This document shows, piece by piece, positions 1 to 8,631 of a DNA stretch of 64,000 nucleotides. This DNA is from JALZCH01 sp036387135. Lineage in GTDB: Bacteria; Acidobacteriota; Blastocatellia; Pyrinomonadales; Pyrinomonadaceae. How positions within the stretch are numbered: position 1 is the first letter of the stretch; each line of letters starts with the position of its first letter. The stretch lies in the NCBI GenBank assembly GCA_036387135.1, contig DASVUH010000036.1:10741-74740 (forward strand), given 5' to 3'. The notes below the pieces were generated by a model that was not told the origin of the DNA, did not search any database, and saw only the letters and a list, made by a program, of their open reading frames with translations. The translations under genes were made by a program, and so were the position numbers.

Positions 1-2717
1 AAAATCATTTTTATCAGCCCGTCTTTGATGTCGCTCGTGTGAGTCAATTTTCCGCGCTGGGTGTGTTTTGATTCGATTAAATACAAAACACCGTTTTCGT
101 AAACGGCTTCGTCAACCGTCAGAAAATATTTGCCGCCGAGATAATCCGCGATTGTGATGCGGCTTTTCGTTTGCGTCGGCATTGTTTCTTTGGGTTGGTC
201 GGCTTGAATTTCGCGCCGTTGCGCCTGCTGGGATTTTTGGCGGGAAAATTCAAGAAAATGCACGATGTCGCCCGTTAATTTGCGCTCGAAATTTTCAACT
301 CCCGCCGCGTCGTGCATTTTAACGCCCAATGTTTCGGAGATTTTTTGATAAGCGGTTTTCGCCAGTTCGAGCGTTTGTTTTAAATTTTTCAGCTCGCGCA
401 GATTCCACTCGAAAGCCGAAAGATTTGTCCGGCTCAGTTCTTTTAATTTCGTCTGGATAAACTCGTTGTTAAATTGCTGCCCGATCAAACTGTCGGCACG
501 TCGAGGACTTTTTTCCGCCCGGTCGTAATAACCCAAAACCGCGTAAACTTCCAAAAGATTTAAAAGCGAAAAAGTGTCCCAAGCTAAAAAATCGCGCTCG
601 CCAGATTGTCCTTCGTCTTTTAAGACCGGAATCACAGCGGCGCGTTTTTGATGTGCGAGAGTGTTGTAAAGGCGTTCGTAAGGATAAGAGCGTGTGCGTT
701 TCGGCGAAACCCAGCGGCTGACTGCTACTTTTTTATCGCCGTCGGTTAAGACAAATGCGGGCGGTGCGCGATTTACATCCAGAGTTTCAAGCGGAAGCTC
801 GCGCAAATCTTCGGTCGCCAAAGGCTTATATTTTATTTGTTTGATTTCGCCCGTAATATTTGAATCCTGTAAGCGAGCGGGCGCAAAAGAAGTTTTTTGA
901 AAAACGGCGGGCGCGGTTTCTTGCGTTTCGATTTCTATTTTGCGGCTTTGAAGGCGCGGCGGGACGGAGACGCTTGCACCGAGCCGGACAAAAGCGTTTT
1001 CGCGTTTGACAGTGACGCGCGGCGCGGCTTTGGATTTTGATTGGTAAGTCAAGGTGTAAGCCGTGCGAAGCTGCGCGACGACATCTTCGTAAACTTTCTG
1101 CAATTCTCCGATTTGGCGAATCGGGAAATAAACGCCGCCGGAAATTTCGGCGAGTCTTTTGGCTTCTTCTTCGGCTTTCGTCGTCAGAGTCAAATAACGA
1201 TTTCTGAGCGGATCAATAGTTTGAGTTGATTCTTGAACGTTTGCCGCCGGAATCAAGCCCGAAGGCACGTAAAGCGGATAAATGAGCGCGCCGGATTCTT
1301 CGATTGCGCCGAGCAGCGATTCAAACGGAATAAATGAGCGCGTGTCGTCGCCGTCGGAAAGAATCACAATCGCCGTCCGCTCGCCGCGCAGCGGTTTTAA
1401 AGTATCAACGAGCGTAAACGCGAGCGCGTCGTAAAGCGCCGTGCCGCCGCCCGCGTCGAATGTGTCGAGCGAATCGGAAAGAGCACGTTTATTGCCGGAA
1501 AAATTCGATAAAACCTGCACATCGTCGCGGAAAGTGATGATGGCGAGACTGTCTTGCGGGCTGATGGTGTTGATAAAATTGCGCGCGGCTTTGCGGATAA
1601 AATCAATGCGCTCTTCGACGCTGCCCGAAACATCGAGCAACAGAACGAGATTAAAAGGCGTTGCGGTTGACTGCAAATCGAGAACTTCGCGTTCAGCGCC
1701 CGCTTCAAAAATTGCGAAATCCTGTTTTGATAAACCGTTGACGGCGCGCCCGTTTTTGTCCGTGACGCTGACGTTTAATCGTCGTGCCGAATCCGAAGCG
1801 TTGGCGGGTGCATCCGGCGAATTCGGGCGTTTGACGATTGTCGGCTCGCTGCGAAACGGCGGCAGAGTTTTCGCATAATCGCCGAATCTTCGCGGGCTGA
1901 CTTTGCGAATCGCATCGGTCAAAACCCGGTCGCCGCTTTGAATGATTGTTTTCGCGGCTCTCGTCAACTCGCGGTCGCGCAAATCCGAAGGGACTTCCGA
2001 AGGCGGGACGTTCAACAGAATCACTCCGCGCGCAGTCGTAAAATTCAACGAGATTAAGCGGTTTTCGGTCTTCGGTTTTCTGTCTTCACTTTTTTTCTTT
2101 TTTTCTTTTTTGTCCGGTGCCGGTTGCGCCTCGCCGGTTGGTTCTTCTGTTTCATCGGATTCTTCCGACTTTGGACTTTTTTTATCGGGTTCGTTTAATT
2201 CGCCTTTGACAGAGAATTTGCCGCCTGCTTTTTCTTTGACTTCGGCAAGTGTCAAATCGCTCAACAACAGCGGGCGTCTTTCCGTCCAGAGAAAGTTGTA
2301 TTTGATTGCTTCGGTTGGAACTTCGGCGTAAATAGTGCCGGTTTCGGTTGTGACATCCGCCGATTCGAGATTTCCGCCGACTTCGACCGCGCCGTCTTTG
2401 CCGATGATTTTCAGCCGCGTCCGCTCCGGCACGCGCAGAGTCAAATCAATGCGCCGCGCCGTTTCGCCGACTGTTATTGAAAGCACGCCTCGTTCGCTTT
2501 TTACAGTGACATCGGTTTCCGAAACCGGAGAATTCGGCGAGTCAGCGGTCAAAAGAATTTTGTCGCCCGTTTCTTCGGCGACGACGCGAATTGTTCCGCG
2601 CGTGTTCGTAATCGCAAGCTGCAGTCGAGCGCCGGTCGGAATCTCGCGCGAAATGCCTTGCGCCGCGGCGAAAGAGCAAAATAAAACGGTGAGAAATAAT
2701 ACTACTGCAAATCTCAT
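1..2717 (-). CDS. Secreted VWA protein fused to a PD-(D/E)XK nuclease-like domain (partial, 3' end outside window)
   Basis: The minus-strand frame opens at the ATG at 2717-2715 and has no stop down to base 1, giving at least 905 residues. A signal peptide (MRFAVVLFLTVLFCSFAAAQ) is followed by a DUF4097/adhesin-like beta region (about 25-150) and a Lys/Glu-rich linker. A VWA domain follows with MIDAS residues DVSGS at D362, T426 in GGGTAL, and SDGDD near 455; this is typical of acidobacterial VWFA-related proteins. After about residue 560 the same frame continues into a sequence of a different kind: SRWVSPKRTRSYPYERLYN at 667, then KDEG..RDFLAWDT, and at the edge D869-x12-E882-S-K884, a PD-(D/E)XK arrangement as in restriction endonuclease-like proteins. 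No in-frame ATG or GTG occurs between about residues 560 and 690, so a separate nuclease gene is not evident. It follows the kinase gene co-directionally. The frame was read codon by codon; the nuclease assignment rests on motif recognition. Confidence 0.8.
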   Translation of the reverse strand, partial: MRFAVVLFLTVLFCSFAAAQGISREIPTGARLQLAITNTRGTIRVVAEETGDKILLTADSPNSPVSETDVTVKSERGVLSITVGETARRIDLTLRVPERTRLKIIGKDGAVEVGGNLESADVTTETGTIYAEVPTEAIKYNFLWTERRPLLLSDLTLAEVKEKAGGKFSVKGELNEPDKKSPKSEESDETEEPTGEAQPAPDKKEKKKKSEDRKPKTENRLISLNFTTARGVILLNVPPSEVPSDLRDRELTRAAKTIIQSGDRVLTDAIRKVSPRRFGDYAKTLPPFRSEPTIVKRPNSPDAPANASDSARRLNVSVTDKNGRAVNGLSKQDFAIFEAGAEREVLDLQSTATPFNLVLLLDVSGSVEERIDFIRKAARNFINTISPQDSLAIITFRDDVQVLSNFSGNKRALSDSLDTFDAGGGTALYDALAFTLVDTLKPLRGERTAIVILSDGDDTRSFIPFESLLGAIEESGALIYPLYVPSGLIPAANVQESTQTIDPLRNRYLTLTTKAEEEAKRLAEISGGVYFPIRQIGELQKVYEDVVAQLRTAYTLTYQSKSKAAPRVTVKRENAFVRLGASVSVPPRLQSRKIEIETQETAPAVFQKTSFAPARLQDSNITGEIKQIKYKPLATEDLRELPLETLDVNRAPPAFVLTDGDKKVAVSRWVSPKRTRSYPYERLYNTLAHQKRAAVIPVLKDEGQSGERDFLAWDTFSLLNLLEVYAVLGYYDRAEKSPRRADSLIGQQFNNEFIQTKLKELSRTNLSAFEWNLRELKNLKQTLELAKTAYQKISETLGVKMHDAAGVENFERKLTGDIVHFLEFSRQKSQQAQRREIQADQPKETMPTQTKSRITIADYLGGKYFLTVDEAVYENGVLYLIESKHTQRGKLTHTSDIKDGLIKMI

Positions 2718-2734
2718 TTTTTAAGAGTTTAGCA

Positions 2735-2823
2735 AGTCCGGCGAGTCTAGTGAGTCTGGCGAGTCAATTTGAATTTGTTTCTTTTGACTCGCTAGACTCT
2801 CGACTCTCCAGACTCTCTAGACT
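2735..2823. repeat. Tandem-unit hairpin, GAGTCTGGC type
   Basis: The left arm (about 2735-2767) and right arm (about 2783-2823) are inverted copies of a roughly 9-nt unit resembling GAGTCTGGC, separated by an A/T-rich loop of about 15 nt. It lies between the kinase gene and the VWA gene. The right arm is also the 3' end of the kinase coding sequence and encodes its last residues. It could act as a terminator or mRNA 3' stabiliser, but no function is shown. Confidence 0.75.
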
Positions 2824-5101
2824 GTTTCGTATTGCGGCTCGTATGGCGACCGGATTGCGCGAGCTTTTCGCGCAAACGAAGCTGCCAGCGTTTTTGCGTG
2901 CGGTCGTTTTCTTCAAATTCGGTGAGCAATTCGCCCAATCCTTCGCCGCCCGCTTGTCTCGATTTTAAGTATAAAAGACCCGTAATCACCGACGTTAGCG
3001 AGCTGAGGAGAACCAGAATCGGAAACCACAAGATTTGAAAAATCGCTTCGTAAACCGTTTCCTGAAAAGATTTTTTCAGCTTTTTGTCCTCTTCGGTTTC
3101 CGGCTCTACAGGGGCAGGTTGAACGGTTTTGTTTTGCTCTTCTTTGTTTTGCACTTCAAAATCGTTTCCTATTGAAACTTTGCTGTTATTGCGCAGGCGA
3201 ATATTAACGCCTGAAGCCGTTTTTTCAACAACGAAAATGTCATTTGACTTCATCATCGCCGAAACGAAAAGCGCCAAAGCCCCCGATAACAGGAGAGGCG
3301 CGAAAAACGACAGCGAAAATGCGGCGACCGTTGTGCTGAGCGAGCGGCGAACAAGCTTAGAAGAACGCCGCAATGCCTGGCGACCGCGCAGGTTTTCCAT
3401 CGCCACGACGGGTGAGACTAGATAAAAAAGCACGAAAACGCCGACTCCCAGCGAAAAACCGAGAAGCAAAACAGCAATCGAAAGAAACGATAAAACGCCT
3501 GTAGCAGCAGCGCCCCAATTAACCGAGACGCTGAAGCCGAGCAAAATCGAGCCTGGAATTATCCCGATAATAAGAGCTGAAAATGCAATTAACGTAGTGA
3601 TGGTAACCGTTCCCGCGAAACCGCGCCATCTGGTTTTCGCCGCCGACAGAGCCTTTTTCCAATTGACCGGACGCAGCGGTACGGCTAAAAGCTGGGCGAC
3701 GATCCACGTCGTCACGCCGAGCAGAATTGATGCGAAAAAGATGTTGACGAAAATTGAGGAAAATCCCAAAATGACTGAGAAAATGCCTGCTGCCGTTGAG
3801 GAAATGACGTTTTCGAAACGCAAAAAATTAATCGTAACCCGCGAAAAAGTAACCAGAAAGCCCGGCAATTGAAGCAGCAGGGAGAGCCACAAAAACGTCG
3901 GTAAATGCTCGCTGTAAATCACGAGCGCGCGGCGCAGCAGCATACCGATGCCTTCGCTCGACGCGCGCAGCTTGCTCGAAAAATCAATTGCCGATGCCGG
4001 GCGCTCGTCCGCCCGTTTAGCAAGCGCCGAATGAATCGTCCGTTTTACCCGGCGACGCAGTTTTTTTGTTTCGAGCGGCGGCGGTTCCGTTTCCTGATGC
4101 GCCTTGATAACTTCGGTAAAATTGCCCGTAAAAGGCGTCGAGCCGGAAAGCATTTGATATGCGATAACGCCGAGACTGTAAACGTCGGCTCGCGGGTCGA
4201 GCCGCTCGCCGCGACATTGTTCCGGCGACATATAAAGCGGCGTTCCCAAAACCGCGCCGACGCGCGTTAAAGCCGATGACGAGCTGCCGACAGTTCTATT
4301 TTCGGCAGCAATCGGCGCGGACAAAAGCTGCGTCGCAACTGCTTCCTGATTTGTCGCCGCGCCGCCGTTATTTTCGACAACAGTCGCCCGCGACGACTGA
4401 AAAATTGCTGTTGCGCCCTCATCTGAATTTTGAATTTCAAAATTTAAGGTCGAGCCTTCGTCAATTTCGGTTGTTAAATTCGCAGAAAGCGCGACGGTCG
4501 CGCCTTCCAAATCAACCGACTGAGAAGAAAGACTTTGAACTTTAAACTTTGAACTTTGAGCTTCCTCTTCGTCTTCGCTCATCGGCTCTTCGAGCTTGGC
4601 GATGCCGAAGTCGAGAACTTTGACGGTATAGCCGCCGCGCGAGTTAGGTTCGAGCCAGATGTTGTCGGGTTTTAAATCGCGGTGAATAATGCCTTGCCGG
4701 TGCGCTTCGGCGACCGCCGAGCAGGTTTGCTCCAAAATATCGAGCGTCCACGAAAGCGGCAGGCTTTTTTCTTCCTCCAGAACTTCGCCCAGCGTGCAGC
4801 CGTCGAGATATTCCATCACGAGATAAGCGACGCGCCCCAGCTCGGTTTCGGCTAAACCGAAATCGGTCACGTCAACGACGTTCGGATGACGCAGGCGACC
4901 GGCGGCGCGGGCTTCGCGGCGAAAACGCTCGACAAATTCTTCGCGGCGCATAAATTCGGGCGCGATAACTTTCAGAGCGACGGCGCGCTCCGTCCCTTCG
5001 TGCAATGCAAGATACACTGCGCCCATACCGCCGCGCCCTATTTCGCGTTCGATTCTGTATTTGCCGTCGAGCGTTTGTCCGATTAAATTTGCCGCGTTCA
5101 T
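2792..5101 (-). CDS. Membrane-anchored PknB-type Ser/Thr protein kinase with enlarged activation segment
   Basis: 769 residues. The kinase domain (about 15-385) has the glycine loop GRGGMGAVY (22-30), K44, HRDLKPDN (140-147), DFG (164-166) and the APE-equivalent SPEQ (292-295), so all catalytic residues are present. Between DFG and SPEQ there are about 110 extra residues, Ser/Asn/Ala-rich and of low complexity, where kinases normally have 20-35. Parts of the insert (SSKFKVQSL at 183, STLNFEIQNS at 217) are encoded by short tandem DNA repeats. From about 385 to 700 a multi-spanning membrane domain follows, which should place the kinase in the cytoplasmic membrane facing inward. The C-terminus (NTKQSRESGESRV) is encoded by the arm of a hairpin. 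I see no strong Shine-Dalgarno upstream of the ATG. The co-directional VWA gene downstream suggests a shared transcript. Substrate unknown. Confidence 0.93.
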   Translation of the reverse strand: MNAANLIGQTLDGKYRIEREIGRGGMGAVYLALHEGTERAVALKVIAPEFMRREEFVERFRREARAAGRLRHPNVVDVTDFGLAETELGRVAYLVMEYLDGCTLGEVLEEEKSLPLSWTLDILEQTCSAVAEAHRQGIIHRDLKPDNIWLEPNSRGGYTVKVLDFGIAKLEEPMSEDEEEAQSSKFKVQSLSSQSVDLEGATVALSANLTTEIDEGSTLNFEIQNSDEGATAIFQSSRATVVENNGGAATNQEAVATQLLSAPIAAENRTVGSSSSALTRVGAVLGTPLYMSPEQCRGERLDPRADVYSLGVIAYQMLSGSTPFTGNFTEVIKAHQETEPPPLETKKLRRRVKRTIHSALAKRADERPASAIDFSSKLRASSEGIGMLLRRALVIYSEHLPTFLWLSLLLQLPGFLVTFSRVTINFLRFENVISSTAAGIFSVILGFSSIFVNIFFASILLGVTTWIVAQLLAVPLRPVNWKKALSAAKTRWRGFAGTVTITTLIAFSALIIGIIPGSILLGFSVSVNWGAAATGVLSFLSIAVLLLGFSLGVGVFVLFYLVSPVVAMENLRGRQALRRSSKLVRRSLSTTVAAFSLSFFAPLLLSGALALFVSAMMKSNDIFVVEKTASGVNIRLRNNSKVSIGNDFEVQNKEEQNKTVQPAPVEPETEEDKKLKKSFQETVYEAIFQILWFPILVLLSSLTSVITGLLYLKSRQAGGEGLGELLTEFEENDRTQKRWQLRLREKLAQSGRHTSRNTKQSRESGESRV
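4424..4561. repeat. Two short tandem-repeat tracts inside the kinase gene
   Basis: Tract 4424-4448 is built on TGAATTT/TTTCAAAA and tract 4532-4561 on CTTTGAA. Both resemble the 7-8-nt simple units of the intergenic hairpins in this window. Both stay in frame, encode residues near 183-194 and 217-229 of the kinase, and fall inside the extra segment between DFG and SPEQ. Confidence 0.6.
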
Positions 5102-5290
5102 TTGTTCAAATCGGTCGTTTATCTTTGGCTGGTCTTAAGGAACTTTAACCGAAAATCGCATTTCGAGCCAAACCGCCAGCCGAAATTAACATCGTAAACC
5201 GAACGCCGAAACGCGAAAACGGTTTCGGTAAAATTTACAACGTGAGCTAAATTTGCTACTTTCAAAACTTTGGTACGGAGACGAATCCGA

Positions 5291-6526
5291 ATGAATCTGA
5301 AACTAACTCGCCTGCATTTGCTCGATAAATCGAACGATTTCGCGCGAGATTTCAAATCCGGCGTTTCACTGCATTGTCATACGCAGCATTCGCGCGAAAT
5401 GTTGGATTTTATTCCGCATTACGCCGCGCAAATCCCGATTGTCAAGAATTTTTGGGAGCGCGAGCGCAAAAGTTACTTTGAGCGTAATGGAAGAGAAATT
5501 GATTTTTCAGTAGGTTACTGGACGCCGCCGCTTGCCGCCGAGGAAGTTTTTAATCTCGAACGCGGGCAAATCAACCGAATCGGACTGGAAGCAATCATTT
5601 CTTTAACCGATCACGACGAAATTTCGGCAAACAAAATTGTTCGCGGCGAAATCGGAAACGCCGAAAATGCGCCGATTTCGCTTGAATGGACGGTTCCGTT
5701 TGACGGCGGCTTTTTCCACGTCGGCGTTCATAATCTGCCGGAACAACGAGCCGACGCGATTACGAAAGATTTATTGGATTTTACGTTTGCCGGAAAACGC
5801 GGTTTGATTTACGGCGAAAATCGCCTTGATGAATTATTCGGGCTTTTAAATGAAATCCCCGAAGTCTTGGTGATTTTAAATCATCCGCTCTGGGACATCG
5901 AATTGTTCGGCAAAGAGCGACACCGAGTTTTGCTCAATGGTTTTCTCGAAAAACACGGACGCTGGATTCACGCTTTTGAAATCAACGGTTTCCGCAAATG
6001 GTCGGAAAATAAAGCCGTTTTGGAAATGGCTGACCAGCTCGGTTATCCGGTTGTGTCGGGCGGCGACCGACACGGCTGTCAGTGCAATTCGGTGGTTAAT
6101 CTGACGACCGTTAAAACTTTCGGCGAATTTGCCGAGCAAATTCGGTTTGACAAACGCAGCGAAGTAATTTTGATGCCGCATTATCGCCAGCCGCTCAATT
6201 GGCGGCAGCTTCAATCTTTCGCCGAGATTTTGCAAAATTATCCGGAATTCGGCGCCGAGCGCAAGCATTGGCAAAACCGCGTGTACGCGAAAATTGACGA
6301 GCGCGGCACCAAACCTTTGTCGTTTTTCTGGGATCGCGGCGGACCGCGCTGGTTAAAAATGGCGACTTGGACGCTCGCGGCATTCGGCAGCCGCGCATCG
6401 CGCCCGGCGTTCGGTTTGATGGTAAAACGTAAAGACCGCTTGCCGAAATCATTTAACGCTCCGGCTTTAGCGACAACGAGCGAAGAAGAACAGATATTGT
6501 CGGATTTGTCGTCCGACGCAGTTTAA
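5291..6526 (+). CDS. PHP-domain metal-dependent phosphoesterase
   Basis: 411 residues. HCHTQHS near residue 27 is the PHP signature HxHTxxS; later DHDE, NHPLWD and GGDRHGC supply further metal ligands expected in a PHP (polymerase/histidinol phosphatase) fold. The natural substrate cannot be read from sequence. I chose the ATG at 5291, preceded by GGAG, over an in-frame TTG at 5270. It is the first gene of a closely packed plus-strand run with two glycosyltransferases and the betaine-lipid genes, so a role in polar lipid or glycan metabolism is plausible inference. It is divergent from the kinase at 5101, leaving 189 bases for promoters of both. Confidence 0.85.
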   Translation: MNLKLTRLHLLDKSNDFARDFKSGVSLHCHTQHSREMLDFIPHYAAQIPIVKNFWERERKSYFERNGREIDFSVGYWTPPLAAEEVFNLERGQINRIGLEAIISLTDHDEISANKIVRGEIGNAENAPISLEWTVPFDGGFFHVGVHNLPEQRADAITKDLLDFTFAGKRGLIYGENRLDELFGLLNEIPEVLVILNHPLWDIELFGKERHRVLLNGFLEKHGRWIHAFEINGFRKWSENKAVLEMADQLGYPVVSGGDRHGCQCNSVVNLTTVKTFGEFAEQIRFDKRSEVILMPHYRQPLNWRQLQSFAEILQNYPEFGAERKHWQNRVYAKIDERGTKPLSFFWDRGGPRWLKMATWTLAAFGSRASRPAFGLMVKRKDRLPKSFNAPALATTSEEEQILSDLSSDAV

Positions 6527-6533
6527 ATAAGAC

Positions 6534-6603
6534 AAGGAGAAGAGGAGAAAAGGAGAAGAGGAGTTTTGTTTACTTTCCTCTGCTCCCCTTCTCCTCTTCT
6601 TTT
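6534..6603. repeat. Tandem-unit hairpin, GGAGAAGAGGAG type
   Basis: Purine arm 6534-6563 (units of GGAGAA/GAGGAG) and pyrimidine arm about 6577-6603 are inverted copies around a T-rich loop. It begins 8 bases after the PHP stop codon and ends 5 bases before the TTG start of the next gene, so the transcript would place the stem over the ribosome-entry site. A second member of this family is at 47388-47474. Confidence 0.75.
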
Positions 6604-6608
6604 AAATT

Positions 6609-7817
6609 TTGCGGGTAGCATTTTTTACAGATTCATATTTGGAAGTCAACGGCGTGGCGCTGACGAGCAAGCGGCTCGAAAATTTTGCTTTGCGCCGCGG
6701 CTATCCTTTTCTGACGGTTCACGCCGGAACGAAAACACAGATTACCAAAGAAGGCTCCGTCACGAGGCAGGAATTAAAACGCAGCCCGCTGGCAATTCCG
6801 ATGGACGCCGGGTTAAAATATGATCCACTGTTCGAGCGGCATCACGCGCGCGCTAAAAAACTCGTCGCCGAATTCAAACCCGACGTAATCCACATCACGG
6901 GCTTAAACGATGTCAGCATTTTAGGCGTTTATATCGCTTATAAAGCGTTTGACTACGAAATTCCGGTCATCGCTTCGTGGCACACGAATCTTCACGAATT
7001 TGCCGCCACCCGTTTGCGTCAAACCTTTAGGTTTGTGCCGAAAAAACTGAGCGAGCCTCTGATAAATTTAGCCGAGCGCAAAATTTTCGACGGCGCGATG
7101 TTGTATTACAAAATGGGCAAAGTAATCTTAGCGCCGAATCAGGATTTGATTGACGCTTTGAAAAAAGGTACGCGGCGTTCGGCGCATTTGATGACGCGCG
7201 GAGTTGACACAGAGCTTTTCTCGCCGCAAAAACGGACAGTGAAAGACGGGGTTTTCCGGCTCGGTTTTGTCGGTAGACTTCAGCCCGAAAAAAACGTCCG
7301 GCTGCTCGTTGATTTGGAAAAAGAATTGATCAAAGCCGGAAAAACCGATTACGAATTTCTGATTGTCGGCGACGGAAATCAGCGCGGCTGGCTCGAACAA
7401 AATTTTGAAAGAGCGAAATTTACCGGCTTTATCAAAGGCGAACAGCTCGCCGAGGCTTACGCCAATATGGACGCTTTCGTTTTTCCTTCGGAAACCGATG
7501 CTTTCGGAAACGTCGTGCAGGAAGCGTTTGCGTCAGGCGTTCCGGCAATTGTCGCCAACGTTGGCGGACCGAAATACATCGTCCGGCACGGCGAAACCGG
7601 TTATGCCGCCGACAATTTAAATGATTACGCCCGCTTCGCTTTGCAGTTAATGAACAAACCGGAATTGCAGCGGGAAATGAGCCGCGCGGCGCGCGAGTTT
7701 GCTCTGACGCGCTCCTGGGATTCGGTTTTTGAAAAGGTTTATCAGGCTTACGATGAGTGCCGGAATTATCGCCCGAAAACGGCGACTCCGAAAACTCGCG
7801 TCGCCTCTTTATCATGA
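6609..7817 (+). CDS. GT4-family glycosyltransferase
   Basis: 402 residues with a GT-B fold. The N-terminus (MRVAFFTDSYLEVNGVAL) matches the start of SqdX/MgtA-type GT4 enzymes. GRLQPEKNVRLLVDL near 210 begins the C-terminal nucleotide-sugar domain, and PSETDAFGNVVQEAFASG carries the E-x7-E motif. The likely reaction is transfer of a hexose from an NDP-sugar to a lipid or glycan acceptor, at the inner membrane face. The start is TTG at 6609, because ATG codons lie only further inside the conserved domain. No Shine-Dalgarno is visible; the preceding hairpin occupies that stretch. Its stop overlaps the next start as ATGA. Confidence 0.92.
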   Translation: MRVAFFTDSYLEVNGVALTSKRLENFALRRGYPFLTVHAGTKTQITKEGSVTRQELKRSPLAIPMDAGLKYDPLFERHHARAKKLVAEFKPDVIHITGLNDVSILGVYIAYKAFDYEIPVIASWHTNLHEFAATRLRQTFRFVPKKLSEPLINLAERKIFDGAMLYYKMGKVILAPNQDLIDALKKGTRRSAHLMTRGVDTELFSPQKRTVKDGVFRLGFVGRLQPEKNVRLLVDLEKELIKAGKTDYEFLIVGDGNQRGWLEQNFERAKFTGFIKGEQLAEAYANMDAFVFPSETDAFGNVVQEAFASGVPAIVANVGGPKYIVRHGETGYAADNLNDYARFALQLMNKPELQREMSRAAREFALTRSWDSVFEKVYQAYDECRNYRPKTATPKTRVASLS

Positions 7818-8629
7818 AAGAAATAACGTTCGATACAAACCCGCCTATCGTGCAAACAAACACAATCAGCGAGGCATTTGCGAGCGTCGGACGCGATCCG
7901 GCGCAGCTTTTTCGTCAATGGAATTATAAAGGCGCAGTTTTAAGCGGCACGATGCGCGCTCCCATCTTTTTCATCACTTATTTAATCGGCAGGGAAAGCC
8001 TTAAAATCGCGCTCGCCGCCGCTTTCGCGCAATTCGTTTTTCGCTTTTTCTTTGCCGGTTTGAGCAGCGCTTTGATTCAAAAATTTCGGCGCGTCGAACC
8101 GGCTTGGAAAGCTCTGCTCGCAGTAATGCTTTTGATTCCGGCAATCAGCCACATTTTTGAGTTTGCAGTGCAGTACGGTTTTGCTCATTTTACTCAAACC
8201 GGCGACCACACTGACGAAGCAATTTTACGTTCAATCAGTATTTCCATCGTTTCGGCGCTGTTCGGTTTGTTTGCGATGCGGCGCGACGTGATGATTGTCG
8301 GTGAAGAAGAAAGCAAATCAATTTGGAGCGATTTAAGCAGGCTGCCGAGATTAATTTTTATTTTCGTCGGCTTCATTCCGATGGAAATCGCTAAAATGCT
8401 GCGTCGCGGAGCTTACTTGGCAGCCGCTTGCAGCGTTTTAGGATTCGGCGTTTTCGCGCAGATTCTCGGCTGGGCTGTAATCAGCAAGCCTTTTTGGACT
8501 TACAACAAAGGCAAATGGACGATTTTTTCGTTCTGGGGAATTGACGGAATGATTTTGCTTTTGCTGTGCCTGATTCCAGCGGCGCTTTATCTGAGAAGTA
8601 CTGCGAAATCGCCCGAAGAAATTTCATAA
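7814..8629 (+). CDS. Integral membrane protein of unknown function
   Basis: 271 residues starting at the ATG overlapping the upstream stop codon (ATGA at 7814-7817), which implies translational coupling. Hydrophobic segments near residues 45-75, 90-120, 140-160, 190-245 and 245-262 suggest five or six membrane helices. No catalytic motif is recognisable. Its position between two GT4 glycosyltransferases suggests a partner in glycolipid synthesis or export, by context only. Confidence 0.8.
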   Translation: MKEITFDTNPPIVQTNTISEAFASVGRDPAQLFRQWNYKGAVLSGTMRAPIFFITYLIGRESLKIALAAAFAQFVFRFFFAGLSSALIQKFRRVEPAWKALLAVMLLIPAISHIFEFAVQYGFAHFTQTGDHTDEAILRSISISIVSALFGLFAMRRDVMIVGEEESKSIWSDLSRLPRLIFIFVGFIPMEIAKMLRRGAYLAAACSVLGFGVFAQILGWAVISKPFWTYNKGKWTIFSFWGIDGMILLLLCLIPAALYLRSTAKSPEEIS

Positions 8630-8631
8630 AA

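Noticed and set aside
1441..2724. Several plus-strand open frames opposite the VWA gene
   Set aside because: They are low-complexity, Ser/Arg-rich antisense shadows of the continuous minus-strand frame and have no start context or recognisable domain.
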